43,240 nucleotides of DNA from IMG/VR virus record IMGVR_UViG_3300008108_000332, positions 1 to 43,240 of that record, one strand, 5' to 3'. The position numbers and the translations under genes are program-made. Of this stretch, positions 22,274-28,871 are shown one piece after another. The notes beneath the pieces are model-generated. The model was not told where the DNA came from, searched no databases, and was given only the letters and a program-made list of their open reading frames with translations. Positions within the stretch are counted from its first letter, which is position 1. Every line of letters starts with the position of its first letter. The stretch is from a virus.

Positions 22274-23763
22274 GACCAACTCAGGAGCAGGGAAATATCA
22301 TTGATGCCTTTCAAAGCGAAGCATCATTCAAGGTCAATGCGTTGGCAGGGACTGGAAAAACCAGCACCCTTGTCCTCCTTGCACAATCAGAACCCAACAA
22401 GAAAGGTCTTTATCTGGCTTACAACAAAGCCCTGAAAGAGGAGGCGATGAAGAAGTTTCCCGTTTCCGTTGAGTGTAAAACCATTCATGGGCTTGCCTAT
22501 GACAAACTCGGCAAAGAGTATCGCGCACAACTGTTTCAAAAGAACGACCCCAGAAAAGTTTCTGAAGTTTTGGGAATAGGCGGTATCGAGATCAGTTTTA
22601 GAGATTACGAGAACACATCAACGCCGAACGATATTCTGTCCCCTTACAAGGTTTATGAATTCACCAAAAGAACAGTCAATAATTTTTGTTACAGCGGAGA
22701 CGATAAAATAGATCAAAAACATGTCCCGTCCCTTAAAAAAGAAATTATTGGAAAATTCCCGTGGTTGCTTGGCATCAAGGGCGAAGAGCCGTTTGAATAT
22801 TGGAAAATGAAGGTATTTCAGAATATTCAACACAATGTTGCCCCGCAAATCTATGACAAGGCTCGGTTAATGTGGGAGAAAATGTCCTCTCTTAATGACA
22901 TGGATATTTTAGCTGAACACGACACCTATTTAAAACTATGGCAAATGAAAAAGCCTGTTTTGAAAGATTACGACTACATCCTTGTTGATGAAGCGCAGGA
23001 TGTGAATGGATGTATGTTGGATATCACAGAAAATCAAACCTGCCAGATTGTTTACGTGGGAGACCAATACCAGCAGATATATTCCTTTCGTGGTTCTATC
23101 AACGCTATGCAAACCATTGATAAGCCAACTCTCTACCTCACGCAAAGCTTCCGCTTCGGAGATCGTATTGCTGAAGAAGCCAACAAGGTTTTAAGTCTCT
23201 TGTGCGCGGAAAGACAGGTTTTTGGACTGAGCCATCTATCGTCTTACGTGAATGAAGGAAATAGCGAAAGGTACACCTACATCGCCCGAACCAATGCGTC
23301 TCTGTTGGATGAGTACATTACGTTGGCAGACAAGGGATTATCTTGTCGCGTCATCGGGACACTGAAATCTGCCGTCAAAATGATTGAAGATGTTTACAGG
23401 CTCTATTGCGGAAAGAATCACGACATTCAATCGCCCGATCTCAGAAAAATCAAGGATTTTGACGAACTCACCAAACTTGCGGCTATTTTTGATGAGCCTG
23501 AGCTTCTCGTGGCTATCTCTTTTGTCAAAAAGCATGGCAGCGATACCAAGCAACTGATTGAAAATATTATCGGACACCGAAATCCGTCAGCACAACAGGC
23601 TGATGTTATTTTAACGACCGCCCACTCTTCCAAAGGCTTGGAATTTGATAGCGTTAAGCTCGCCTCTGATTTTCCGACAAAAAATAGAGAAGATCAGCAT
23701 TTGCTCTACGTTGCCATGACGCGGGCTAAACAACATCTGCACCACGCAGTCTCGTTTGAATAA
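22270..23763 (+). CDS. UvrD-like superfamily 1 helicase
   Basis: A 497-aa protein with all main SF1A motifs: NALAGTGKTST (Walker A, K30), YILVDEAQD (Walker B), GDQYQQIYSFRG, YLTQSFRFG, TTAHSSKGLEFDSVKLA and LLYVAMTRAKQHL. The general layout is that of short UvrD/FBH1-like 3'-5' helicases. It may unwind replication forks or remove recombinase filaments in phage replication. It is translationally coupled to the XRE regulator, an unusual pairing that suggests joint control. The closest known subfamily cannot be fixed from motifs alone. Confidence 0.9.
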   Translation: MRPTQEQGNIIDAFQSEASFKVNALAGTGKTSTLVLLAQSEPNKKGLYLAYNKALKEEAMKKFPVSVECKTIHGLAYDKLGKEYRAQLFQKNDPRKVSEVLGIGGIEISFRDYENTSTPNDILSPYKVYEFTKRTVNNFCYSGDDKIDQKHVPSLKKEIIGKFPWLLGIKGEEPFEYWKMKVFQNIQHNVAPQIYDKARLMWEKMSSLNDMDILAEHDTYLKLWQMKKPVLKDYDYILVDEAQDVNGCMLDITENQTCQIVYVGDQYQQIYSFRGSINAMQTIDKPTLYLTQSFRFGDRIAEEANKVLSLLCAERQVFGLSHLSSYVNEGNSERYTYIARTNASLLDEYITLADKGLSCRVIGTLKSAVKMIEDVYRLYCGKNHDIQSPDLRKIKDFDELTKLAAIFDEPELLVAISFVKKHGSDTKQLIENIIGHRNPSAQQADVILTTAHSSKGLEFDSVKLASDFPTKNREDQHLLYVAMTRAKQHLHHAVSFE

Positions 23764-23855
23764 AAAAACACTCATAATCGATCGAGAAATTGGTTATTTG
23801 GATAAAACATAGATAGGGAGCATTGACCCCAGCGATATTGCTGTAGGCCGCTAAA

Positions 23856-25082
23856 TTATATAGCTAGCGTTGATATTTTTCTGGTGGGTTTAATCGATTG
23901 CCAAATTTCTTTCTCAAAATAGGCAAGAAGTAAACTCTCAAAAATCTTCCTTTCACTTTCAGCGTGGTATTTTTCTGGCACAAGGGCTTTCTGTTCATCC
24001 ACGCTGATCCCGTCTCTCCATTCCTGCAAGGCAAGAGCTTTACCTTCTTCTTCAAGCTTTCTAAATCTTTCTGCCTTTTTCTTCATGGCTTCATTATAGG
24101 CTTTCATCACCTGTTCTTCTGGGCTTTCGTAGTTTTCTGGCGGAAGATAAGGGCTTCCTTTCTTCATCATTCCCATAAAAACGTTAATTGGACTCAGCTT
24201 GAGAGCTTTGGCTTTATCGTTGACTTGTAAATCAAAGGCAAAAGCATGAATAGAAGCTTGCAGCATATCAGGGCTTATCTTCCCTGCTTTGTAAATTTGG
24301 TCGAGATGGGCTTTGGTAAATTTAATAAAAGCTAAGGGTTCAATGTCGATCTCTTCCCATTCGTCAGGAAACGAAAAGTTATCCACAATCTCGCGCGCGG
24401 AATCAGAAATATTAGTAGTAGTTTTATTTATATATATACTACTACTAACAGAGGGCGTGTTGCTACTAGTTTGCTCGTAGTTTGCTACTAGTTTGCTATC
24501 AACTTTTTCTTCGTTTAAAAAATGTTTTTCAAACTCATTTTTTACCTTTTTTGGAATAATTAAGACTAAAAATCCTCCACGTCCTTCCTTGCTCTTGCCT
24601 CTTATGATTAAGCCTTTGTTTATCAAGCGCAATATGGCGTTTCTAGTAGTTTCTATATGAGAGTTTATTCCCTGTTTAAGCTCTTCAGTTGTGACAACAA
24701 TAGACCCCTCAATTTGTCGGCTCATGAGGAACAAAAACACCTTTTTTTGGACTCCGCTTAGTCTCTGAATTGCTACTAGTTTGCTATCAGTTTCGCTACT
24801 AGTTTGCTCGTAGTTTGCTACTAGTTTGCTATCAGTTTCGCTACTAGTTTGCTCGTAGTTTGCTACTAGTTTGCTATCAGTTACTAGTTTGCTATCAGTT
24901 TCGCTACTAGTTTGCTCGTAGTTTGCTACTAGTTTGCTATCAGTTTCGCTACTAGTTTGCTCGTAGTTTGCTACTAGTTTTAAAGTAGAATTTTCCTTTT
25001 TGATCTCTTCCAATATATTCCAAGGTCTATACTCTTTCTTTTGAAACTTTTTGGGAGTCTTATAATCTGTAATTTGTGGCAT
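23856..25082 (-). CDS. Winged-helix replication initiator with in-frame iterons
   Basis: A 408-aa protein directly downstream of parA (3-base gap). The N-terminal part contains four near-identical 15-residue units (SKLVANYEQTSSETD) with one short unit (SKLVTD), and a fifth copy after the DNA-binding part. These mirror 45-bp DNA repeats. A winged-helix region (RLSGVQKKVFLFLMSR; VTTEELKQGINSHIETTRNA; LINKGLIIRGKSKEGRGG) follows. The C-terminal half is helical and charged. It lies where ParB would be but lacks ParB motifs. With iterons and a DnaA box in its own gene it looks like a plasmid initiator, with a centromere-binding role as the alternative. Confidence 0.65.
   Translation of the reverse strand: MPQITDYKTPKKFQKKEYRPWNILEEIKKENSTLKLVANYEQTSSETDSKLVANYEQTSSETDSKLVTDSKLVANYEQTSSETDSKLVANYEQTSSETDSKLVAIQRLSGVQKKVFLFLMSRQIEGSIVVTTEELKQGINSHIETTRNAILRLINKGLIIRGKSKEGRGGFLVLIIPKKVKNEFEKHFLNEEKVDSKLVANYEQTSSNTPSVSSSIYINKTTTNISDSAREIVDNFSFPDEWEEIDIEPLAFIKFTKAHLDQIYKAGKISPDMLQASIHAFAFDLQVNDKAKALKLSPINVFMGMMKKGSPYLPPENYESPEEQVMKAYNEAMKKKAERFRKLEEEGKALALQEWRDGISVDEQKALVPEKYHAESERKIFESLLLAYFEKEIWQSIKPTRKISTLAI
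24379..24387. promoter_or_regulatory. Perfect DnaA box
   Basis: TTATCCACA matches the consensus DnaA box exactly. It lies 25 bases from an AT-rich hairpin (24412-24448) and 75 bases from the first iteron, a typical arrangement of a plasmid origin. It is within the coding sequence of the parA-linked initiator. Confidence 0.65.
24412..24448. repeat. AT-rich inverted repeat, possible DNA-unwinding element
   Basis: TTAGTAGTAGT and ACTACTACTAA form perfect 11-bp arms around a 15-base loop of only A and T. It lies between the DnaA box and the iteron pair, as unwinding elements do at origins. It encodes part of a Ser/Thr-rich linker (SSSIYINKTTTN), so coding constraint is likely loose. Confidence 0.5.
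24462..24497. repeat. Iteron pair of the parA-linked origin
   Basis: Two copies of GCTACTAGTTTGCT start at 24462 and 24484, 22 bp apart. They match the units of the larger array at 24772-24983 and are separated from it by the winged-helix coding region. Confidence 0.75.
24772..24983. repeat. Iteron array of ten units (core GCTACTAGTTTGCT)
   Basis: Units start at 24772, 24795, 24817, 24840, 24862, 24880, 24903, 24925, 24948 and 24970. Spacing alternates 22 and 23 bp (45 bp per pair), with one 18-bp step before the sixth. The sixth unit has one mismatch, and the tenth keeps only the first 11 bases of the core. Each contains ACTAGT. The 45-bp period is also a 15-codon peptide repeat, so DNA and protein repeats coincide here. 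About two helical turns per unit fits a row of initiator molecules on one face of the DNA. Confidence 0.85.
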
Positions 25083-25085
25083 AAC

Positions 25086-26051
25086 TTATTGCCTCGTAAG
25101 GGATTTAAATGAATGTTCAGAATTTTCAGCTTTTAGCTCAAGTACTTCTCTCGTAAAAAAATCTATATCTTCTTTTGCTGAAGTTGGTCTTAAACTGTTA
25201 AAAAGAGAGGTATTATTTGCCACGCTGTTTGCAAATTCTTGGCTTGTTCTAACAAAGGTCTTGTAGAGAATTTCATTAAAAACTTCATGCTGCATAAGGG
25301 AACTTAATACCTTATGAGATAAAGAATTCCTGCTATCAAATTTGTTAATAACAACCCTTAATGGAATATTTGACGAGTATTGTTTTTCTAATTTTTTTAT
25401 TTCTGTAAAGGACAATTTTAGACCAGATACGCTAAACTCTTCTGGTGTAACAGGAGCAATTACAACGTCAGATGATAGAGCGGCAGCAGCAGTAGATTGT
25501 CCCAACGCAGGAGGGCAATCGATAATGATAATATCATAGTCATTTTTGATTGAATCAAGGCTATCTTTATATACCCTGTGTAGTGGGTGTTTGTTTAGCA
25601 TAAGCAGATTATCTAAAACAGCATTTTCAATTCTGCTGGGCAGCAGAAAAAGACCATTAGAAACTTTAATAATAGCTTCTTGGATACCCATTCCTTCATT
25701 AATCACATCAAGCATAATAGGCATTTCTAGCGGTGTTATTCCAAAAGCATGTGTAAGGTTTGCTTGTTGATCTAAGTCAATGCACAAGATCTTTAATCCA
25801 TATAAATTTGCTCTTAAAGCTAAAGCATGAGCCAAAGATGTTTTGCCTGTGCCACCTTTTACGATTTGAAATGCAAGAGTTTGTTTTTTTACTTTGAGTT
25901 TGAATAATTCTCTAGCGGTATCGTGTCCAAAATAAACCCTGTTCATACTTTTTAGAAAGGGTAAATCATCTTTTCTAAGTCGCTTATGAACAGATTGAAC
26001 AGTCATATTCAAAAAAACTGCTGCCTCTGCTGCTGTCATCTTACTAATCAT
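25086..26051 (-). CDS. parA: ParA-family partition ATPase with N-terminal HTH
   Basis: A 321-aa protein. An N-terminal helix-turn-helix (MTAAEAAVFLNMTVQSVHKRLR) precedes a deviant Walker A IVKGGTGKTS (K65, K70), CIDLDQQANLTHAFG and IIIIDCPPALG. This is the plasmid type Ia layout, where ParA both moves plasmid copies on the nucleoid and represses its operon through the HTH. It has AGGAGA before the start and a good promoter with a 9-bp inverted repeat upstream. No ParB-like gene follows; the next gene is the iteron-bearing initiator. Confidence 0.9.
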   Translation of the reverse strand: MISKMTAAEAAVFLNMTVQSVHKRLRKDDLPFLKSMNRVYFGHDTARELFKLKVKKQTLAFQIVKGGTGKTSLAHALALRANLYGLKILCIDLDQQANLTHAFGITPLEMPIMLDVINEGMGIQEAIIKVSNGLFLLPSRIENAVLDNLLMLNKHPLHRVYKDSLDSIKNDYDIIIIDCPPALGQSTAAAALSSDVVIAPVTPEEFSVSGLKLSFTEIKKLEKQYSSNIPLRVVINKFDSRNSLSHKVLSSLMQHEVFNEILYKTFVRTSQEFANSVANNTSLFNSLRPTSAKEDIDFFTREVLELKAENSEHSFKSLTRQ

Positions 26052-26066
26052 TATATCTCCTAGGTT

Positions 26067-26113
26067 AAGTTATATGTGATAAAATATAATATAACTTCAT
26101 CTATGTGTGTCAA
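26067..26113 (-). promoter_or_regulatory. parA promoter and operator
   Basis: On the minus strand TTGACA (26113-26108), a 16-base spacer, then TATTAT (26091-26086). A perfect inverted repeat AAGTTATAT-N13-ATATAACTT (26067-26097) covers the -10 region, placed for autorepression by the ParA HTH. The parA Shine-Dalgarno follows. Confidence 0.7.
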
Positions 26114-26256
26114 CAGTAATGTTTGTGATCAGTGAATAAAAAAAATAATAATATGGCAGAAGGAAAAATTAATAAAAATAAGGAACGGAAATACTTACAG
26201 GTGTTACGCTGGAGATTCGAGCGTTGGAATTTTCTTAAAATAAATAATGGACGGAC

Positions 26257-26571
26257 TTAACCTTCCATTTTTAATTGATCGCTATTCCTCTTGATCTGTG
26301 TTGACATGATGATATCGAAGTATTTCTCTAGGCGGGAGATGCGTTCTTTGCTTTCCTTGTCCTGTATGTTCATTTTTGCGTCTATGTGCGTAATTGCCGA
26401 ATCAATCTTGTCTTCAAGGTGTTTAAAGCCACGATCCATTTTTTCTTCAAGATTCTTTATCTGGCTCTGATGTGCTATTGTTCTATTAGCAAGCCATGTG
26501 AAAAAAGTGACAAGGATAGTTGTGGCAGCGATAGCTCCGCCAGAAAACAGGGTTAATGGTATATCGTTCAT
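26257..26571 (-). CDS. Membrane-anchored coiled-coil protein
   Basis: A 104-aa protein from ATG 26571. A transmembrane segment (LTLFSGGAIAATTILVTFFTWL, residues ~6-27) is followed by a heptad-rich coiled coil (QIKNLEEKMDRGFKHLEDKI through ERISRLEKYFDIIM). An upstream in-frame start (26601) would add ten residues and overlap a regulator remnant. Similar layouts occur in phage superinfection-exclusion or structural membrane proteins, but I cannot name a family. Confidence 0.55.
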   Translation of the reverse strand: MNDIPLTLFSGGAIAATTILVTFFTWLANRTIAHQSQIKNLEEKMDRGFKHLEDKIDSAITHIDAKMNIQDKESKERISRLEKYFDIIMSTQIKRNSDQLKMEG

Positions 26572-26582
26572 TTTTGCGTTCC

Positions 26583-26645
26583 TTACCTCAACTCGTCCCA
26601 AGTATAATCTGGCAATATGTCCTCTGCCTTAACCTGAACCGCCAG
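26583..26645 (-). pseudogene. C-terminal remnant of a second YdaS/Cro-like regulator
   Basis: The minus strand encodes AVQVKAEDILPDYTWDELR and then a stop at 26583. This matches the C-terminus of the regulator at 28462-28701 (GKVKARDILPDYPWDEL), and the DNA is clearly similar too. The rest of the gene is missing: the 300-aa gene ends immediately upstream at 26650. This marks a recombination junction where the 300-aa gene replaced the front of the regulator, or a decayed duplication. Confidence 0.7.
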
Positions 26646-26649
26646 TTAT

Positions 26650-27552
26650 TTACCAATATTTTTTTTCTATAGCTCTATCAAGAATTTTAGTTGCCACTAC
26701 AGGATAGAACGCCCCTTCTTTTTCTGCAATATTAATTAATTTTGTAACATAGCTAGCCGTTATCGCCCCTTCGATTTGATATAGTCTAACGCTAACCACT
26801 GTCATCTTTTCTATGAGAAGAGATAATTGCTTTTTCTCTCCAAAGGAATTTTTTAGCAGTGATGCAACAAATAATAAGAGCATTGCCAGGTCTTTGCTTT
26901 CAAAAAAGAACCACGTTAAGATATGGTAATATATTATTAGACCTACTACCTCTTTAATCGATCTTAAAACAAAGTGATTGAATTGAAGTAAACGCGGATT
27001 ATATTTTTTTTCTCTTAAATTCACTCTTAAAAAGAAAGCAATCATTTTTTCATCGAGAAAACTTGAAAATTCACAACAAATAAGATCATAAATAATAATT
27101 TTCTCAAAAGAGGATGACTGAATTTTTGAATATAAATATTCCTCACAAAACTCTTGAAAATTAACAAAATAAAACATTCCATAGGCTTGAGAAAATGGTG
27201 TAACGCTTCTACGAGTGAAGAATTCCAAGTCTTTAATTTGAATATTATTTTTTTTCTGTTCTCTAACAAAATTAGTCGCGCTTAAATAATCTCTTATTAA
27301 ATCGAAAATTCTTGATATAGTTTCTTCTTTATCTTCTATTTTTGAAGATGATAATAATTCTGATAATATTCTTTCTAGAATATGTGATTTAATCTCTTTT
27401 GATTCCTCATATTCCACCTCTCCCCAATATCCTTCTTTAAAATCCTCTTTTTCATTATATTGGTAGACCATAAAGTTTTTTACTTTATGGATTATCTTTT
27501 GCTCAATTTTTTTGATTTCTTTATACGAAGGTGGTATATTTTCTGTATCCAT
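26650..27552 (-). CDS. Unknown 300-aa protein
   Basis: Very AT-rich gene. The N-terminal third is charged (KEIKKIEQKIIHKVKNF; SHILERILSELLSSS). Residues ~215-240 are hydrophobic (VGLIIYYHILTWFFF; LAMLLLFVASLL) and could form one or two membrane helices. The C-terminus is helical. No family recognised. AAGGAAGATGCG precedes ATG 27552. Its start is overlapped by a predicted antisense RNA. Its borders coincide with a truncated regulator, so it was probably acquired, and defence or exclusion functions are worth considering. Confidence 0.55.
   Translation of the reverse strand: MDTENIPPSYKEIKKIEQKIIHKVKNFMVYQYNEKEDFKEGYWGEVEYEESKEIKSHILERILSELLSSSKIEDKEETISRIFDLIRDYLSATNFVREQKKNNIQIKDLEFFTRRSVTPFSQAYGMFYFVNFQEFCEEYLYSKIQSSSFEKIIIYDLICCEFSSFLDEKMIAFFLRVNLREKKYNPRLLQFNHFVLRSIKEVVGLIIYYHILTWFFFESKDLAMLLLFVASLLKNSFGEKKQLSLLIEKMTVVSVRLYQIEGAITASYVTKLINIAEKEGAFYPVVATKILDRAIEKKYW
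27512..27540 (+). promoter_or_regulatory. Promoter for a predicted antisense RNA
   Basis: TTGATT (27512-27517), a 17-base spacer and TATATT (27535-27540) on the plus strand, pointing out of the start of the 300-aa gene. It would start transcription near 27548, 35 bases before a strong plus-strand terminator hairpin. Confidence 0.45.
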
Positions 27553-27613
27553 CGCATCTTCCTTTCAACGTTATGCGGTGTTAGGACAGTGTTTCGCACA
27601 CTGTCCTTTTTTT
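27548..27613 (+). ncRNA. Predicted ~65-nt antisense RNA
   Basis: A plus-strand transcript between the promoter at 27512-27540 and an intrinsic terminator: 10-bp hairpin AGGACAGTGT/ACACTGTCCT (27583-27607) and a seven-T run (27607-27613). Both neighbouring genes run on the minus strand and no plus-strand gene leads into it. Its 5' part is complementary to the start codon and Shine-Dalgarno of the 300-aa gene, so it could block that gene's translation. Confidence 0.5.
27583..27613 (+). terminator. Intrinsic terminator, plus-strand orientation only
   Basis: Perfect 10-bp stem with a 5-base loop (TTCGC) followed by seven T residues. On the minus strand no T-run follows, so it does not serve the adjacent initiator gene ending at 27651. 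Confidence 0.85.
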
Positions 27614-27650
27614 ATATCAACTATTCTTTTCTTGTGTAAAGAAGATTCTC

Positions 27651-28331
27651 TCAGACTTTCACCACTTCTATGGTAAATCCATACTCTTTCATCATTTCGC
27701 TAAATTTCCTGTTCATATTCAACATTCCGCTTAGGCGACTCTGCCTGAAAGTACTCGTTGCTTTAAGCAGAATAGCCTTTGTTTCTTGGCAACACTCAAT
27801 CACGCAATCCACAAACCATGATTGGTAAGTGGCTGCTCCAAAACAATGCAGCAAAAAAGAGCGTATCCACTCTTCCGTAAGCGCGAGAGGCTCACTCAAA
27901 GAGCCGTCCTCGCGCGCGTCTTGAGGTTTATATGCGTTAATATGGTTATGCCTACCCGTTCTGTGGGTAGATACCAGACCATTCTCTGGGTAGGTATCTA
28001 CCCTTTTTATGGGTAGGTGAATTGTGGATAATTCTTCATTTTTTGTAACAACCCTAATCCAAGTAACGTTGTAATTTTTCTTTTTCTCAACCTTGCTTTC
28101 AAAGATTGTACAGTGTCCATCTTTAATAATTTCATACGCTTTTTGTGCAGTTTTCATATTAACTTCTAATTCTTCTGCCGTTTGTTTAGCACTCTTGTAG
28201 AACCAATCACCTGCTTTATGGTCTTTCCATTCGATCGTTCCCCAATGGTAAAGATTCATAAAAACTAACGCTATTGCTGGCGGATAGTTCTTTGAAAAAA
28301 AGATAAATGCCTGATGTTCTATTTTGTTCAT
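27651..28331 (-). CDS. Replication initiator: winged helix plus DnaA domain I-like module
   Basis: A 226-aa protein. The N-terminal ~95 residues (AFIFFSKNYPPAIALVFMNLYHWG; FYKSAKQTAEELEVNMKTAQKAY) resemble the winged helix of phage/plasmid initiators. The C-terminal ~75 residues (LTEEWIRSFLLHCFGAATYQ, then SWFVD; LLKATSTFRQSRL) show the same Y..WF...A.S.F pattern as the protein at 20514 and DnaA domain I. The linker between them is encoded by DNA carrying three 23-bp-spaced iterons and a DnaA box. It seems to be a fused version of the initiator pair at 20514-21870. Confidence 0.6.
   Translation of the reverse strand: MNKIEHQAFIFFSKNYPPAIALVFMNLYHWGTIEWKDHKAGDWFYKSAKQTAEELEVNMKTAQKAYEIIKDGHCTIFESKVEKKKNYNVTWIRVVTKNEELSTIHLPIKRVDTYPENGLVSTHRTGRHNHINAYKPQDAREDGSLSEPLALTEEWIRSFLLHCFGAATYQSWFVDCVIECCQETKAILLKATSTFRQSRLSGMLNMNRKFSEMMKEYGFTIEVVKV
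27964..28031. repeat. 23-bp-spaced iterons with DnaA box
   Basis: TGGGTAG occurs at 27964, 27987 and 28010, exactly 23 bp apart. The middle copy is part of the inverted repeat GGGTAG-GTAT-CTACCC (27988-28003), and a further CTACCC lies at 27952. A perfect DnaA box (TGTGGATAA, complement TTATCCACA) follows at 28023-28031. All lie within the linker-coding part of the initiator gene. The 23-bp period is not a multiple of 3, so this is a DNA-level signal. Confidence 0.7.
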
Positions 28332-28419
28332 GTCTGAATCCCTTCAGATGTCTTGACATGAACCCAACAGTGTGTGATAAGCTGATCTTATATTTTCTCT
28401 GGCTGGGAAAAATAAAAGG

Positions 28420-28455
28420 AGCTTCTCTCTCGGGTTCGAGTCAGGAGCTTTTTTT
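28420..28455. terminator. Bidirectional terminator after the HTH gene
   Basis: AGCTTCT/AGGAGCT outer stem with CTCG-GGTT-CGAG inside, flanked by seven T on the plus strand (28449-28455) and TTTTATTTTT on the minus strand. It begins 7 bases after the HTH gene stop (28462), so it probably ends that transcript. A plus-strand promoter-like TTGACA (28353-28358) with GATAAG 17 bases on could alternatively make a short RNA ending here. Confidence 0.65.
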
Positions 28456-28461
28456 ATGTCG

Positions 28462-28701
28462 TTATTTTCTTACATTGCTAAGTTCATCCCAAGGATAATC
28501 GGGAAGGATATCTCTTGCCTTTACTTTTCCTTCGGTAAGGGTTTCTATTTTTAAACAATACAAAGGTGATGGAACCCTGCGTCCGTGTTTCCAAGACATC
28601 GCCGTTTGATAGGATATGCCAACATCTAAGGAGAATTTAGTTACGCTCCCTAATAGTTCGATAGCTTTTTTTAGACTTTCCAGATTTGCTTTATATAGCA
28701 T
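28462..28701 (-). CDS. YdaS/Cro-like HTH regulator
   Basis: A 79-aa protein from ATG 28701 with a strong GGAAAGGA upstream. The upstream in-frame start at 28770 is less likely. AIELLGSVTKFSLDVGISYQTAMSWKHGRR is a Cro-type helix-turn-helix of the YdaS kind (GISYQTAMSWKHG recognition region), followed by VPSPLYCLKIETLTEGKVKA and a short tail. It is divergent from the pentapeptide gene and early operon, with palindromic sites between, so it probably represses one or both. A remnant of a second copy lies at 26583-26645. Confidence 0.75.
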   Translation of the reverse strand: MLYKANLESLKKAIELLGSVTKFSLDVGISYQTAMSWKHGRRVPSPLYCLKIETLTEGKVKARDILPDYPWDELSNVRK

Positions 28702-28789
28702 CCCATATTCCTTTCCCTCGTAAATACTGCGTTTAAACATATACGAATTTATGTTTAGAAACAATGACAAATGTAGTCATCTTTTTTTC

Positions 28790-28836
28790 TTGACACATAG
28801 TTACACCTGTAGTAACTATTATAAATATAAGTGACT
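28790..28836. promoter_or_regulatory. Early promoter/operator region
   Basis: TTGACA (28790-28795, plus strand) is followed by a perfect inverted repeat ATAGTTAC-N7-GTAACTAT (28797-28819) and then ACTACAGTAGT at about 28834, another palindrome with the same GTAGT half-site. These overlap the presumed early promoter and are likely sites for the divergent YdaS/Cro-like regulator. The -10 element is not clear-cut. Confidence 0.6.
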
Positions 28837-28871
28837 ACAGTAGTTATTAATTAACCAAAAAGGAGCCTTAA

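Noticed and set aside
24772-24983. Possible CRISPR array
   Set aside because: Repeats are only 14 bp, about 22 bp apart, with near-constant spacers, inside a coding frame and with no cas genes. They are iterons.
26153-26260. 35-codon basic plus-strand frame (MAEGKINKNKERKYLQVL...)
   Set aside because: No Shine-Dalgarno, AT-rich intergenic sequence, and it runs into the end of the convergent membrane protein gene. It is most likely chance.
28353-28455. Second plus-strand small RNA upstream of the initiator
   Set aside because: The TTGACA is good but the -10 is weak, and the hairpin is explained as a bidirectional terminator of the HTH gene, so it is not listed as an RNA gene.
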